64,000 bases of DNA from CBFIDE01 sp965661265. Lineage in GTDB: Bacteria > Bacteroidota > Bacteroidia > Flavobacteriales > Schleiferiaceae. The DNA is taken from assembly GCA_965661265.1 (NCBI GenBank), contig CBFIDE010000004.1, forward strand, positions 62,001 through 126,000, written 5' to 3'. A program made the position numbers and the translations under genes. This document shows, in pieces, positions 42,484-50,098 of this stretch (its first letter is position 1; each line of letters starts with the position of its first letter). Under the pieces are notes generated by a model. The model saw only the letters and a program-made list of their open reading frames with translations. It searched no databases and was not told where the DNA came from.

Positions 42484-42814
42484 CTTCTTTGAAAAAGTTT
42501 ATGCCGTAGCACGTCATATTCCATATGGTCGTGCCACCTCCTATGGAGCAATTGCTAAATTTATAGGTAGTCCAAAATCTGCAAGAATGGTAGGTTATGC
42601 TATGAATGCCTCATTAGAAAAAGAAGATGTTCCAGCTCATAGAGTAGTGAATATAAATGGCCTGCTTAGTGGGAAGCATTATTTTGGAGGAACAAATGTG
42701 ATGCAAGAATTATTGGAGTCTGAAGGAATTAGAATTGTTGACCATCAGATTCAAGACTTTAAAACTGTACTTTGGGATCCGTTCACGGATCTTAATCAAG
42801 AAGATTTTTTATGA
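42473..42814 (+). CDS. Alkyltransferase-like protein (ATL), MGMT fold without catalytic cysteine
   Basis: A 113-residue protein of the MGMT C-terminal domain family. YGRATSYGAIAKFIGSPKSARMVGYAMN provides the DNA-binding helix-turn-helix with the Arg finger (ARMVG). The active-site PCHR of O6-alkylguanine transferases is replaced by PAHR, so no alkyl transfer is possible. ATL proteins (E. coli YbaZ, yeast Atl1) flag O6-alkylguanine for nucleotide excision repair; I infer the same. GTG start at 42473 inside trmB. Its end overlaps rsmI by 4 bp (ATGA). Confidence 0.88.
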   Translation: METSFFEKVYAVARHIPYGRATSYGAIAKFIGSPKSARMVGYAMNASLEKEDVPAHRVVNINGLLSGKHYFGGTNVMQELLESEGIRIVDHQIQDFKTVLWDPFTDLNQEDFL

Positions 42815-43482
42815 TACAATTGTTTTTAGTTCCTACTCCTATTGGTAATTTAGAAGATATTACTTTTAGAGCTATTAAGGTTTTAAAAGAAGCCGATTTA
42901 ATCTTAGCAGAAGATACAAGAACTTCAGGCAAACTTCTAAAGCACTTTACTATTGATACTCCCCAGAAGTCTTACCATATGCATAATGAGCATGAGCTGA
43001 CAGAGAATCTTGTAAAGCAACTAAAGGAGGGTGCAGTATTTGCATTAATTACCGATGCCGGTACTCCAGGAATATCTGACCCTGGTTACTTATTAGTTAG
43101 GGAAGCTACTAAGGCAGGAATTGAAGTAAGTTGTTTGCCTGGTGCTACAGCTTTTGTACCAGCTTTGGTGAACTCTGCTCTCCCAAATAATCATTTTTAT
43201 TTTGAAGGTTTTCTTCCAGTTAAAAAGGGCAGACAAACAAGGCTTAAATTTTTAGAGACTATTGATTCCTTAATAGTTTTATATGAATCCCCTTATAAAA
43301 TACTGAAGACCTTAGGAGATTTAGCTACTCATCTAGGTGATGGCCGAAGGGCTTCTATAAGTAGAGAGATTTCCAAGTTTTATGAGGAAACTAAGAGAGG
43401 AAGCCTGTTGGAATTGATGGATCATTTCAAAAAAAATTCCCCAAAAGGGGAATTTGTAATTATTGTTGAGGGCCGATCTTAA
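42811..43482 (+). CDS. rsmI: 16S rRNA (cytidine1402-2'-O)-methyltransferase
   Basis: A 223-residue tetrapyrrole-methylase-fold SAM enzyme that 2'-O-methylates C1402 of 16S rRNA. Diagnostic segments: LFLVPTPIGNLEDITFRAIKVL, ILAEDTRTSGKLLKHF, HMHNEHE, ALITDAGTPGISDPGY and YESPYKILKTL. It ends slightly earlier than E. coli RsmI, which has an added C-terminal domain; this shorter form is usual in Bacteroidota. Coupled to the ATL gene by an ATGA overlap; its stop overlaps the convergent frr gene by 4 bp. Confidence 0.95.
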   Translation: MIQLFLVPTPIGNLEDITFRAIKVLKEADLILAEDTRTSGKLLKHFTIDTPQKSYHMHNEHELTENLVKQLKEGAVFALITDAGTPGISDPGYLLVREATKAGIEVSCLPGATAFVPALVNSALPNNHFYFEGFLPVKKGRQTRLKFLETIDSLIVLYESPYKILKTLGDLATHLGDGRRASISREISKFYEETKRGSLLELMDHFKKNSPKGEFVIIVEGRS

Positions 43483-44033
43483 ACGTGCATAATCTCAGTT
43501 TCTTTCTTGTCTAATACATCTTCAACAGTTTTATTGAATCGATTAGTGAGTTGCTGAATTCTTTCTTCAGCATCTTTTATAATATCTTCAGAAACGCCTT
43601 CAATTTTCTTAATCATATCATTAGCATCTTTTCTTGCAGCTCTGATACTCACCTTTGCATCCTCTCCTTCAGCTCTTGCTTGCTTTACAAGATCTCTTCT
43701 TCTTTCTTCTGTAAGAACAGGAACATTGATCATTACAATCTCTCCATTATTCTGAGGATTGAGACCAAGGTCGGCATTCATTATCGCCTTTTCAATTTCA
43801 GTAATCATCGCTTTTTCCCATGGCTGAACAGCCAAAGTTCTTGCGTCTGGAGTGTTAATGTTAGCCACTTGCTTCAGAGGAGTAATACTTCCGTAATAAT
43901 CAACTTTTACCATATCCAACATGGCCGGATTAGCTCTTCCAGCCCTAATTTTTGCTAGTCCACGATCTAAATGGACTAAGCTTTTCTCCATGCTATCTTG
44001 AGCATCTTCTGAAATAAGATCAATTTCCTCCAT
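43479..44033 (-). CDS. frr: Ribosome recycling factor
   Basis: A 184-residue factor that splits post-termination ribosomes together with EF-G. Standard length. The conserved N-terminal helix LVHLDRGLAKIRAGRANPAML, VDYYGSITPLKQVANI and the C-terminal helix RDLVKQARAEGEDAKVSIR are recognisable. It begins 5 bp after the pyrH stop codon on the same strand, so the two genes form a unit (pyrH-frr), a very common bacterial arrangement. Confidence 0.97.
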   Translation of the reverse strand: MEEIDLISEDAQDSMEKSLVHLDRGLAKIRAGRANPAMLDMVKVDYYGSITPLKQVANINTPDARTLAVQPWEKAMITEIEKAIMNADLGLNPQNNGEIVMINVPVLTEERRRDLVKQARAEGEDAKVSIRAARKDANDMIKKIEGVSEDIIKDAEERIQQLTNRFNKTVEDVLDKKETEIMHV

Positions 44034-44038
44034 AATAA

Positions 44039-44746
44039 TTAATTCTCTACGAGAGTTCCTATCGTTTCGCCATCCACAATCTTAATCAGATTCCCTGGCC
44101 TATTCATATCAAATACCAAAATTGGTAATTTATTCTCTTTACTTAAGGTGAATGCTGTCATATCCATCACATTCAATCCTTTTTCATACACATCTTTAAA
44201 ACTGATGGTATCATATTTAATAGCATCCGTATTCTTTTCTGGATCAGAACTATAAATACCATCTACTCTGGTTCCTTTCAAAATAACCTCAGCATTGATT
44301 TCAATGGCTCTTAAGGTAGCTGCTGTATCGGTTGTAAAATAAGGATTACCCGTTCCACCTCCAAATATCACCACTCGTCCTTTTTCAAGATGTCTCACGG
44401 CCTTTCTTCTAATAAAAGGCTCAGCAATTTTATCCATTTCTATTGCACTTTGAAGACGAGTAAAAACTCCTGCCTCTTCCAATGCACTTTGTAATGCAAG
44501 ACCATTAATCATAGTTGCCAGCATACCCATATGATCACCTTGCACTCTGTCCATTCCTTCACCTGCAGCGCTCAGTCCTCTAAAAATATTTCCACCTCCT
44601 ATAACTACAGCAACTTCTACACCTTTGGCTACTACACCTTTAATTTCAGAAGCATATTCCTTTAAGCGATTGCCATCAATTCCAAATTCTTGATCCCCCA
44701 TAAGGGCCTCTCCACTTAACTTAAGTAATATTCTTTTGTATTTCAT
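44039..44746 (-). CDS. pyrH: UMP kinase
   Basis: A hexameric UMP kinase (UMP to UDP) of 235 residues. Motifs: [72 protein letters not shown] and [21 protein letters not shown] chose the ATG at 44746, giving MKYKRIL, because the upstream in-frame ATG at 44791 would add 15 residues unlike any PyrH. It lies 148 bp downstream of tsf, with a terminator in between, and 5 bp before frr. Confidence 0.97.
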   Translation of the reverse strand: MKYKRILLKLSGEALMGDQEFGIDGNRLKEYASEIKGVVAKGVEVAVVIGGGNIFRGLSAAGEGMDRVQGDHMGMLATMINGLALQSALEEAGVFTRLQSAIEMDKIAEPFIRRKAVRHLEKGRVVIFGGGTGNPYFTTDTAATLRAIEINAEVILKGTRVDGIYSSDPEKNTDAIKYDTISFKDVYEKGLNVMDMTAFTLSKENKLPILVFDMNRPGNLIKIVDGETIGTLVEN

Positions 44747-44845
44747 GATATGTTTTGAAAGGCGTTTAACTAGGCAAATATAGTTAAGCAAAGTAAACCA
44801 ATCCTAAACTTAGTTTATGAAAGTTCAGAAATATTGGACAAAAAA

Positions 44846-44876
44846 AAGCCCTTAACAATAAATGCTAAGGGCTTTA
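44846..44876 (-). terminator. Rho-independent terminator after tsf
   Basis: AAAGCCCTTA (44846-44855) pairs perfectly with TAAGGGCTTT (44867-44876). In the minus direction it is followed by TTTTT, directly after the tsf stop codon at 44895. It insulates pyrH-frr from the ribosomal protein unit. Confidence 0.9.
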
Positions 44877-44894
44877 ATAATTAATTTTTGAATA

Positions 44895-45719
44895 TCATAC
44901 TCCTAAACCAACTCTTCTGAAAGACTCGGCTTTAAGTGTAGGGCTTACAGAAGTAAGGTACTTACTAATACTCAATTTATTGTCCTTGATATATTCTTGC
45001 TCAAGAAGAGTATTCTCCTTGAAGAATTTATTCAAACGACCTTCTGCAATCTTATCTAACATTGCTTCTGGCTTTCCTTCTTGACGTGCAAGGTCTTTTC
45101 CAACCTCCAGTTCACGATCAATAACTTCTTGAGAAACACTATCTCTACTTAAAGAAACAGGATTCATTGCTGCAGCCTGCATAGCTACATTTTTACCAGC
45201 TTCCTCAGCAGCTTCAGATAGTCCAACAAGAGTTGCCAATCTGTTACCTGCATGAATGTAAGAGCTTACATAATTAGCAGAAATAGTCTCATAAGATCCA
45301 ATTTCAAGCTTCTCACCAATTACACCAGTTTGCTCAGTTAACTTCTCTTGAACAGTCATTCCGTTGAAATCTAAGTTCAATAGATTTTCTAAGCTATCCA
45401 CTTTATTAGTAAGGGCTAAGTCTAAAATAGACTGCGCAAGGCTGATATAGCTTTCATTTTTTGCTACAAAGTCAGTCTCACAATTTAAGCTTACAACCGC
45501 TCCAAAAGAATTATCTGCGACAGCTCCTGCCAATACACATCCTTCAGTTGCCTCACGATCTGCACGTTTAGCCGCTATTTTCTGACCTTTTTTACGAAGA
45601 ATATCAACTGCTTTTTCAAAATCTCCTTCAGCTTCCTGAAGAGCTTTTTTACAATCCATCATTCCTGCACCCGTTTGTTTTCTTAACTGATTAACGTCTG
45701 CTGCCGTAATTTTTACCAT
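44895..45719 (-). CDS. tsf: Elongation factor Ts
   Basis: A 274-residue guanine-nucleotide exchange factor for EF-Tu. The N-terminal UBA-like domain (ITAADVNQLRKQTGAGMMDCKKALQEA, shown only in part here by TGAGMMDCKKAL) is followed by the exchange core with TDFVAKNE and the antiparallel region NRLATLVGL. Length fits the typical form. It follows rpsB by 87 bp containing a strong hairpin (45745-45778), and is followed by its own terminator. Confidence 0.97.
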   Translation of the reverse strand: MVKITAADVNQLRKQTGAGMMDCKKALQEAEGDFEKAVDILRKKGQKIAAKRADREATEGCVLAGAVADNSFGAVVSLNCETDFVAKNESYISLAQSILDLALTNKVDSLENLLNLDFNGMTVQEKLTEQTGVIGEKLEIGSYETISANYVSSYIHAGNRLATLVGLSEAAEEAGKNVAMQAAAMNPVSLSRDSVSQEVIDRELEVGKDLARQEGKPEAMLDKIAEGRLNKFFKENTLLEQEYIKDNKLSISKYLTSVSPTLKAESFRRVGLGV

Positions 45720-45744
45720 GATTCTAAAATTTAAACTTTTAATA

Positions 45745-45778
45745 AAGAAGGGACAAAAATTGCTTTCTATCCCTTCTT
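45745..45778 (-). promoter_or_regulatory. rpsB-tsf intercistronic hairpin
   Basis: AAGAAGGGA (45745-45753 complement side) pairs perfectly over 9 bp with TCCCTTCTT (45770-45778), loop 16 nt. On the minus strand the run after it is TATTAAAAG, not a proper U tract, so it is an attenuator or processing site rather than a full terminator. Confidence 0.55.
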
Positions 45779-45806
45779 ATATGCATTTCTATTTTACTAA
45801 ACTTAT

Positions 45807-46571
45807 TTATTCTGTTTCTGTAGAATTAGCTGCTTTCTTAGCAATCTTCTTAATTTTCTCTTCAGAAGCCTTTGCTTTTTCCGCCTTACGCTCTGATAAA
45901 CCTTCTTTGATTGATTCAGTAATCTTGTTTACAAGAATTTGAATTGACTTAGTCGCATCATCATTTCCTGGGATCGAGTAGTCTACAATAAGTGGATCAG
46001 AATTAGTATCAGAAATCGCGAAAGTAGGTATACCTAATTTCTTAGCTTCTGCTACAGCAATGTGTTCTTTATTAGTATCAACAATAAAAAGTGCTGCAGG
46101 AAGTCTAGTCATATCAGCGATAGAGCCTAGCTGCTTATCTAATTTTGCACGTTGACGATCTACTTGAAGTCTTTCCTTTTTAGAAAGAGTCATAAAAGTT
46201 CCGTCTTCTTTCATTTTATCAATACCCTGCATCTTTTTCACTGCCTTTCTGATAGTGATAAAGTTTGTTAGCATACCACCAGGCCAACGCTCAGTGATAT
46301 AAGGCATATTTACAGAACCTGCTGCTTCAGCTACAATCTCTTTTGCTTGCTTCTTTGTTGCAACGTAAAGTACTTTTCTACCGCTTGCCGCGATTTTTCG
46401 AAGAGCCTCACCTGCATTATCGATTTTTGCTTGAGTTTTGTAAAGGTCAATGATATGAATACCATTGCGCTCCATAAAAATATAAGGAGCCATGTGGGGA
46501 TTCCACTTACGTGTTAAATGACCGAAGTGAACTCCAGCATCTAACATTTCTTTAATGTTGTCGTTTGCCAT
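45807..46571 (-). CDS. rpsB: 30S ribosomal protein S2
   Basis: A 254-residue S2 protein of the small ribosomal subunit. Family features: MLDAGVHFGHLTRKWNPHM, IFMERNGIHIIDLYKTQ, VLYVATKKQAKEIV, ITERWPGGMLTNF and the LFIVDTNKEHIAVAEAKKLG region. A Lys/Glu-rich C-terminal tail is normal for the phylum. It follows rpsI by 97 bp containing a hairpin-rich leader, then continues into tsf. Confidence 0.98.
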   Translation of the reverse strand: MANDNIKEMLDAGVHFGHLTRKWNPHMAPYIFMERNGIHIIDLYKTQAKIDNAGEALRKIAASGRKVLYVATKKQAKEIVAEAAGSVNMPYITERWPGGMLTNFITIRKAVKKMQGIDKMKEDGTFMTLSKKERLQVDRQRAKLDKQLGSIADMTRLPAALFIVDTNKEHIAVAEAKKLGIPTFAISDTNSDPLIVDYSIPGNDDATKSIQILVNKITESIKEGLSERKAEKAKASEEKIKKIAKKAANSTETE

Positions 46572-46668
46572 TTTAAATTTTGTTTACATTCTCTAATTTC
46601 AATTAGAGAGTGGTCAAGCCGCAGCTTTTCGCCTCCCTAATTTGGATACTAAACCAAGTAAGAGTTTA
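46572..46668 (-). promoter_or_regulatory. rpsB leader with two hairpins
   Basis: The gap between rpsI and rpsB, read on the minus strand, contains AAGC-TGCG-GCTT and CTCTAAT-TGAA-ATTAGAG hairpins with a GGGAGGCG stretch between rpsI and the first stem. Such leaders are used for autoregulation by S2 in other bacteria; I cannot match it to a known motif. Confidence 0.4.
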
Positions 46669-47055
46669 TTAACGCTTACTGAACTGGAATTTCTTACGAG
46701 CTTTCTTTTGACCAAACTTCTTACGTTCAACCATTCTTGGATCCCTAGTCATAAGACCATCAGGCTTCAATATTGGACGAAAATCTTCGTTGATTTTGCA
46801 AAGCGCGCGAGCAATCCCTAAACGGATCGCTTCTGCCTGACCTGTGATACCACCACCTTCTACATTGACATTTACGTCATAAGTAGTAAGATTTTCAGTT
46901 AAAGCCAAAGCTTGAGTTACCTTAAAATGAAGAGGGGCAGTATCGAAATACTCCTTATAATCCTTCTTATTTACGGTAATTGTTCCTTGACCCTCTTTAA
47001 GATAAACACGGGCAACAGAAGTCTTCCTTCTACCAATGGTGTGGGTTACTGACAT
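46669..47055 (-). CDS. rpsI: 30S ribosomal protein S9
   Basis: A 128-residue S9 protein. The N-terminus [15 protein letters not shown], the middle [19 protein letters not shown] and the basic C-terminal tail [20 protein letters not shown] are exact family signatures; the final Arg reaches the P-site tRNA in known ribosomes. It starts 7 bp after the rplM stop, the universal rplM-rpsI pairing. Confidence 0.98.
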   Translation of the reverse strand: MSVTHTIGRRKTSVARVYLKEGQGTITVNKKDYKEYFDTAPLHFKVTQALALTENLTTYDVNVNVEGGGITGQAEAIRLGIARALCKINEDFRPILKPDGLMTRDPRMVERKKFGQKKARKKFQFSKR

Positions 47056-47062
47056 CTATTTA

Positions 47063-47521
47063 TTATTTAATTACTGAATTCAAATCTACTGCAACAGGCT
47101 GCTGAGCCTCTTGCATATGCTCCGCTCCTTCATATACATAAAGGTTACGGAAAATTTCACGTCCTAATTTGTTCTTAGGAAGCATCCCCTTGATTGCTTT
47201 CTCAACCACCTTAGTTGGTTGCTTTGCCATTAATTCAGATGGAGTAGTAAAACGTTGACCACCTGGATATCCAGTATGACGAACATATTCTTTTGTCTCC
47301 ATCTTGCTTCCGCTCAATTGAACTTTAGAAGCATTAATAACAACAACATGGTCTCCACAGTCTGCGTGAGGAGTGAAATTTGTTTTGTGCTTACCGCGAA
47401 GTAAGAAAGCTACTTTGGAAGCCATTCTTCCTAAAGTTTCACCTTCTGCGTTCACCAACAACCATTTTTTGTCGGCTGTTGCCTTGTTTGCGGACACTGT
47501 CTTATAGCTAATGGTATTCAC
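47063..47521 (-). CDS. rplM: 50S ribosomal protein L13
   Basis: A 152-residue L13 protein. Recognised by KWLLVNAEGETLGRMASKVA, LRGKHKTNFTPHADCGDHVV, HTGYPGGQRF and KGMLPKNKLGREIFRNLYVYEG. First gene of the rplM-rpsI-rpsB-tsf series. Upstream are a full-consensus promoter (47580-47612) and a leader of about 50 nt with two hairpins. Confidence 0.98.
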   Translation of the reverse strand: MNTISYKTVSANKATADKKWLLVNAEGETLGRMASKVAFLLRGKHKTNFTPHADCGDHVVVINASKVQLSGSKMETKEYVRHTGYPGGQRFTTPSELMAKQPTKVVEKAIKGMLPKNKLGREIFRNLYVYEGAEHMQEAQQPVAVDLNSVIK

Positions 47522-47546
47522 AACTATTTTATTTTTAACACGTTAC

Positions 47547-47576
47547 GCTAATTATCTTAGCTCCCTGAAAATAGGG
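47547..47576 (-). promoter_or_regulatory. rplM leader hairpins
   Basis: In the predicted 5' leader, CCCT (47563-47566) faces AGGG (47573-47576), and GCTAA (47547-47551) faces TTAGC (47557-47561), forming two adjacent hairpins right after the expected transcription start. This is the position of L13 autoregulatory leaders in other bacteria; I cannot claim a match. Confidence 0.4.
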
Positions 47577-47579
47577 CTG

Positions 47580-47612
47580 CAAATTTACATCAATATATTT
47601 GATATTACCAAA
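47580..47612 (-). promoter_or_regulatory. rplM promoter
   Basis: On the minus strand TTTG (47612-47609), 21 bp, TAAATTTG (47587-47580). This fits TTTG-N19/21-TAnnTTTG and would start transcription about 50 nt upstream of the rplM ATG. Confidence 0.65.
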
Positions 47613-47717
47613 CTTATTAACACTTAAAATACTGATTATACAAGACTTTAATCTGTTGCTCACATAAATCAATTCCGGATGAGCTCGTAAACCAACCAAT
47701 TATTCTACTAATTCGTT

Positions 47718-47725
47718 TACTTTTG
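47718..47725 (+). promoter_or_regulatory. -7 element of the M43 metalloprotease gene
   Basis: TACTTTTG, 29 bp before the ATG at 47755. No TTTG is seen at the proper -33 distance. Confidence 0.45.
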
Positions 47726-47754
47726 TAGCTCTACTTTTTTCCATACACATATTT

Positions 47755-49851
47755 ATGATGATCAAATTATTCAAGCACACACTATTAATAGCCTTATTTT
47801 TTGGAACCTATTCTATCCAAGCGCAAGACGAACCATGCGGTCATGATCATATGATGGAAGAGTACCTAAATGAAAATCCTGAGGCCAAAGAGTTTGTTGA
47901 TGCTTTAAATGAGCAGGCTTTAAATTTTGTTGAAAACAACAGAAAGAAATCTACAGCAGGTGGACCTGCAAGATTTATTATTCCTGTTGTAGTGCATGTA
48001 ATGTATGACAATCATCATGATAATATAAGCCGAACACAAATAGAGGATGCGCTTAGAGTTATTAATTTGGACTTTAGAAGACTTAATCAAGACACAGTAG
48101 ACACAAGAGCTATCTTTCAATCCGTTGCTGCAGACACTGAAATTGAATTCAGATTGGCAAAAATTGATCCAAATGGAAATTGTACTGAAGGTATAGTTAG
48201 AATACAAACTTCTGCAACAGTAGGTGCCAACGACAATGTCAAAAGCATAAGCTCATCTTGGGATAGAACTAAATACTTAAATATATGGACTGTAAGATCC
48301 ATTTCTATACCTAGTTCTAATGCGGTTTTAGGATATGCTTACTTCCCTGCAGGACCTAATCAACTTCCAACTAGAGACGGAATTGTTATTCGTCATGATC
48401 AAATGGGAACAATAGGAACAGCCGGAGAAATCTCACCATTGACAGGAAGAACAAGCGTTGGAAGAACTTTGACTCACGAGGCGGGCCACTATTTTAGTTT
48501 ATTTCATCCATTTTCTGGAGGATGTAATGGTGGCGATCAAGTAGGCGATACTCCACCAGTACTGGAGGCAAACTTTGGCTGCGACAAAACTGTAAATTCT
48601 TGTTCTAATGACAATCCTGATTTGCCTGATCAAACTGAAAATTACATGGACTACTCAAACGATGCATGTATGAATATGTTCACAATTGGACAGAGAACTA
48701 GAATGACATCCGCTTTATCCAACTTTAATTCAAGAGGTAGTTTATCAACTAGCGCCAACCTTATAGCTACTGGTATTACCAACCCTCCTGCATGCGCAAA
48801 TATGAAAGCGGATTTCAGCTCTTCCACGACGGTGATATGTGAAGGTGAAAGCGTTCAATTTTATGATGAAACTGAAGATGGAGACCCAACTTCATACACT
48901 TGGACAACCCCAGGGGGAACAATTTCAAACCAAGGAGATAAAAACCCTGTAGTGACTTATGCAAGTGCGGGTGTATATCCTGTCTCTTTAAATGTAAGTA
49001 ATAGCGGAGGATCTAATAGCATTACAAAAACAGAATATATAGAAGTAAAAGCAGCTGCACCTTCTTATAATTTAAATTGGTCTGAAAATTTTGAAGCTCC
49101 ACTTTCCAAGCCCGATGTAAACATTCTTGATTATGGAGATAATAATCCTTTTGTCATAACCAATAGCGCAGGAAACGCAAGTAGCAGTTCTTTATTACTA
49201 CAGAATCTAAGCACTAATAGGGATGATGAAGTTGATGAATTCATTTCTCCAAGACTCTCAACCCTATGGGCTAGTAGCCTTAATTTAAGTTTTGATTATG
49301 CTTACGCTTCTCAAAACACAGATGATGATGATGAGCTTCAAGTTTATATATCCACAGATTGTGGGGCAAGCTGGAATCTGAGAAGGACTTATAGTAGGTT
49401 CAGCTTAAGAACGGCCTCAGAAACAAGCGCTAATTTTGTTCCTACCCAATCAGAATGGAAAACAGTGAGCATTAACTTTAGCTCTTCTGCAAGTAACGAT
49501 CCTATTATGCTTAAATGGCGATTTATTAGTGGTGGTGGAAATAACATTTATTTAGACAATATCAATTTCTCTGGTGTACTTGGAGTTGAAGAAAGCGCAT
49601 TAGAAAGAAATATGCAGATTTACCCTAATCCAAATAACGGTAGTTTTAAGCTACAGATAGACAAAGAGGGGCTTAAGGAAATAGACTTGAGTATAATTGA
49701 CTTAACAGGAAAACTGGTGTTTCGTAAGTCTTATGAATTGACTTCTGGAAAGCTCAATGAAAACCTAGATTTAAATTTAGGGGCAGGAACTTATATCCTT
49801 CAGATTAATACCCAGGATGAACAGCTCCAAAGGAAGCTGATAATCAACTAA
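47755..49851 (+). CDS. Secreted M43 (cytophagalysin-like) zinc metalloprotease with PKD and T9SS domains
   Basis: A 698-residue exported protease. After the signal peptide (LFKHTLLIALFFGTYSIQAQ) and a propeptide comes the metzincin domain with LTHEAGHYFSLFHPF (zinc His near residues 241-251) and the later ENYMDYSNDACMNMFTIGQ, carrying the Met-turn. M43 covers pappalysins and cytophagalysins. A PKD domain occupies about residues 345-425 (SVQFYDETEDG ... GVYPVSLNVSNSGG), then a jelly-roll-like region, and a C-terminal Por sorting domain (MQIYPNPNNGSFKLQI ... GAGTYILQIN). It is secreted by the type IX system and probably digests extracellular protein. A strong terminator follows. Confidence 0.93.
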   Translation: MMIKLFKHTLLIALFFGTYSIQAQDEPCGHDHMMEEYLNENPEAKEFVDALNEQALNFVENNRKKSTAGGPARFIIPVVVHVMYDNHHDNISRTQIEDALRVINLDFRRLNQDTVDTRAIFQSVAADTEIEFRLAKIDPNGNCTEGIVRIQTSATVGANDNVKSISSSWDRTKYLNIWTVRSISIPSSNAVLGYAYFPAGPNQLPTRDGIVIRHDQMGTIGTAGEISPLTGRTSVGRTLTHEAGHYFSLFHPFSGGCNGGDQVGDTPPVLEANFGCDKTVNSCSNDNPDLPDQTENYMDYSNDACMNMFTIGQRTRMTSALSNFNSRGSLSTSANLIATGITNPPACANMKADFSSSTTVICEGESVQFYDETEDGDPTSYTWTTPGGTISNQGDKNPVVTYASAGVYPVSLNVSNSGGSNSITKTEYIEVKAAAPSYNLNWSENFEAPLSKPDVNILDYGDNNPFVITNSAGNASSSSLLLQNLSTNRDDEVDEFISPRLSTLWASSLNLSFDYAYASQNTDDDDELQVYISTDCGASWNLRRTYSRFSLRTASETSANFVPTQSEWKTVSINFSSSASNDPIMLKWRFISGGGNNIYLDNINFSGVLGVEESALERNMQIYPNPNNGSFKLQIDKEGLKEIDLSIIDLTGKLVFRKSYELTSGKLNENLDLNLGAGTYILQINTQDEQLQRKLIIN

Positions 49852-49853
49852 TT

Positions 49854-49877
49854 AAAAAAGGCCTTTCGGCCTTTTTT
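49854..49877 (+). terminator. Rho-independent terminator after the M43 protease gene
   Basis: AAAAAAGGCC pairs with GGCCTTTTTT around TTTC, 3 bp after the stop codon. A/T runs on both sides make it bidirectional in principle, but polA ends 220 bp away. Confidence 0.9.
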
Positions 49878-49924
49878 TTGCTTTTTACTATTTCTGCAAT
49901 TCCTCGATTTTTCTAAACCACTTC

Positions 49925-49985
49925 TTTTCTCTAAATTAAAGCAGGGCTTGAGGGTAAAGCCCCTGGGCGATTATTTTCTTATTTC
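49925..49985 (+). repeat. Intergenic hairpin repeat, copy 3 of 3
   Basis: Core AGGGCTTGAGGGTAAAGCCC (49943-49962); GGGCTT (49944-49949) pairs with AAGCCC (49957-49962), followed by CTGGGCG. CTAAATTAA precedes and GATTATTTTCTTAT follows, as in copy 2. It lies between the convergent protease and polA genes. Confidence 0.7.
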
Positions 49986-50098
49986 TAATAACCACTTCCT
50001 TCAACTCTAAGCACAAGAATGCCTGAGAGAGTTATCAGTTCTTCTGCTACAGCTTACTCTAAGCCTGCTCCTTTATCTAAAGTCTACTGATTTAAAGC

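Noticed and set aside
44747..44791. A longer PyrH starting at 44791.
   Set aside because: The added 15 residues do not resemble PyrH, while [15 protein letters not shown] from 44746 is the family start and gives the normal length.
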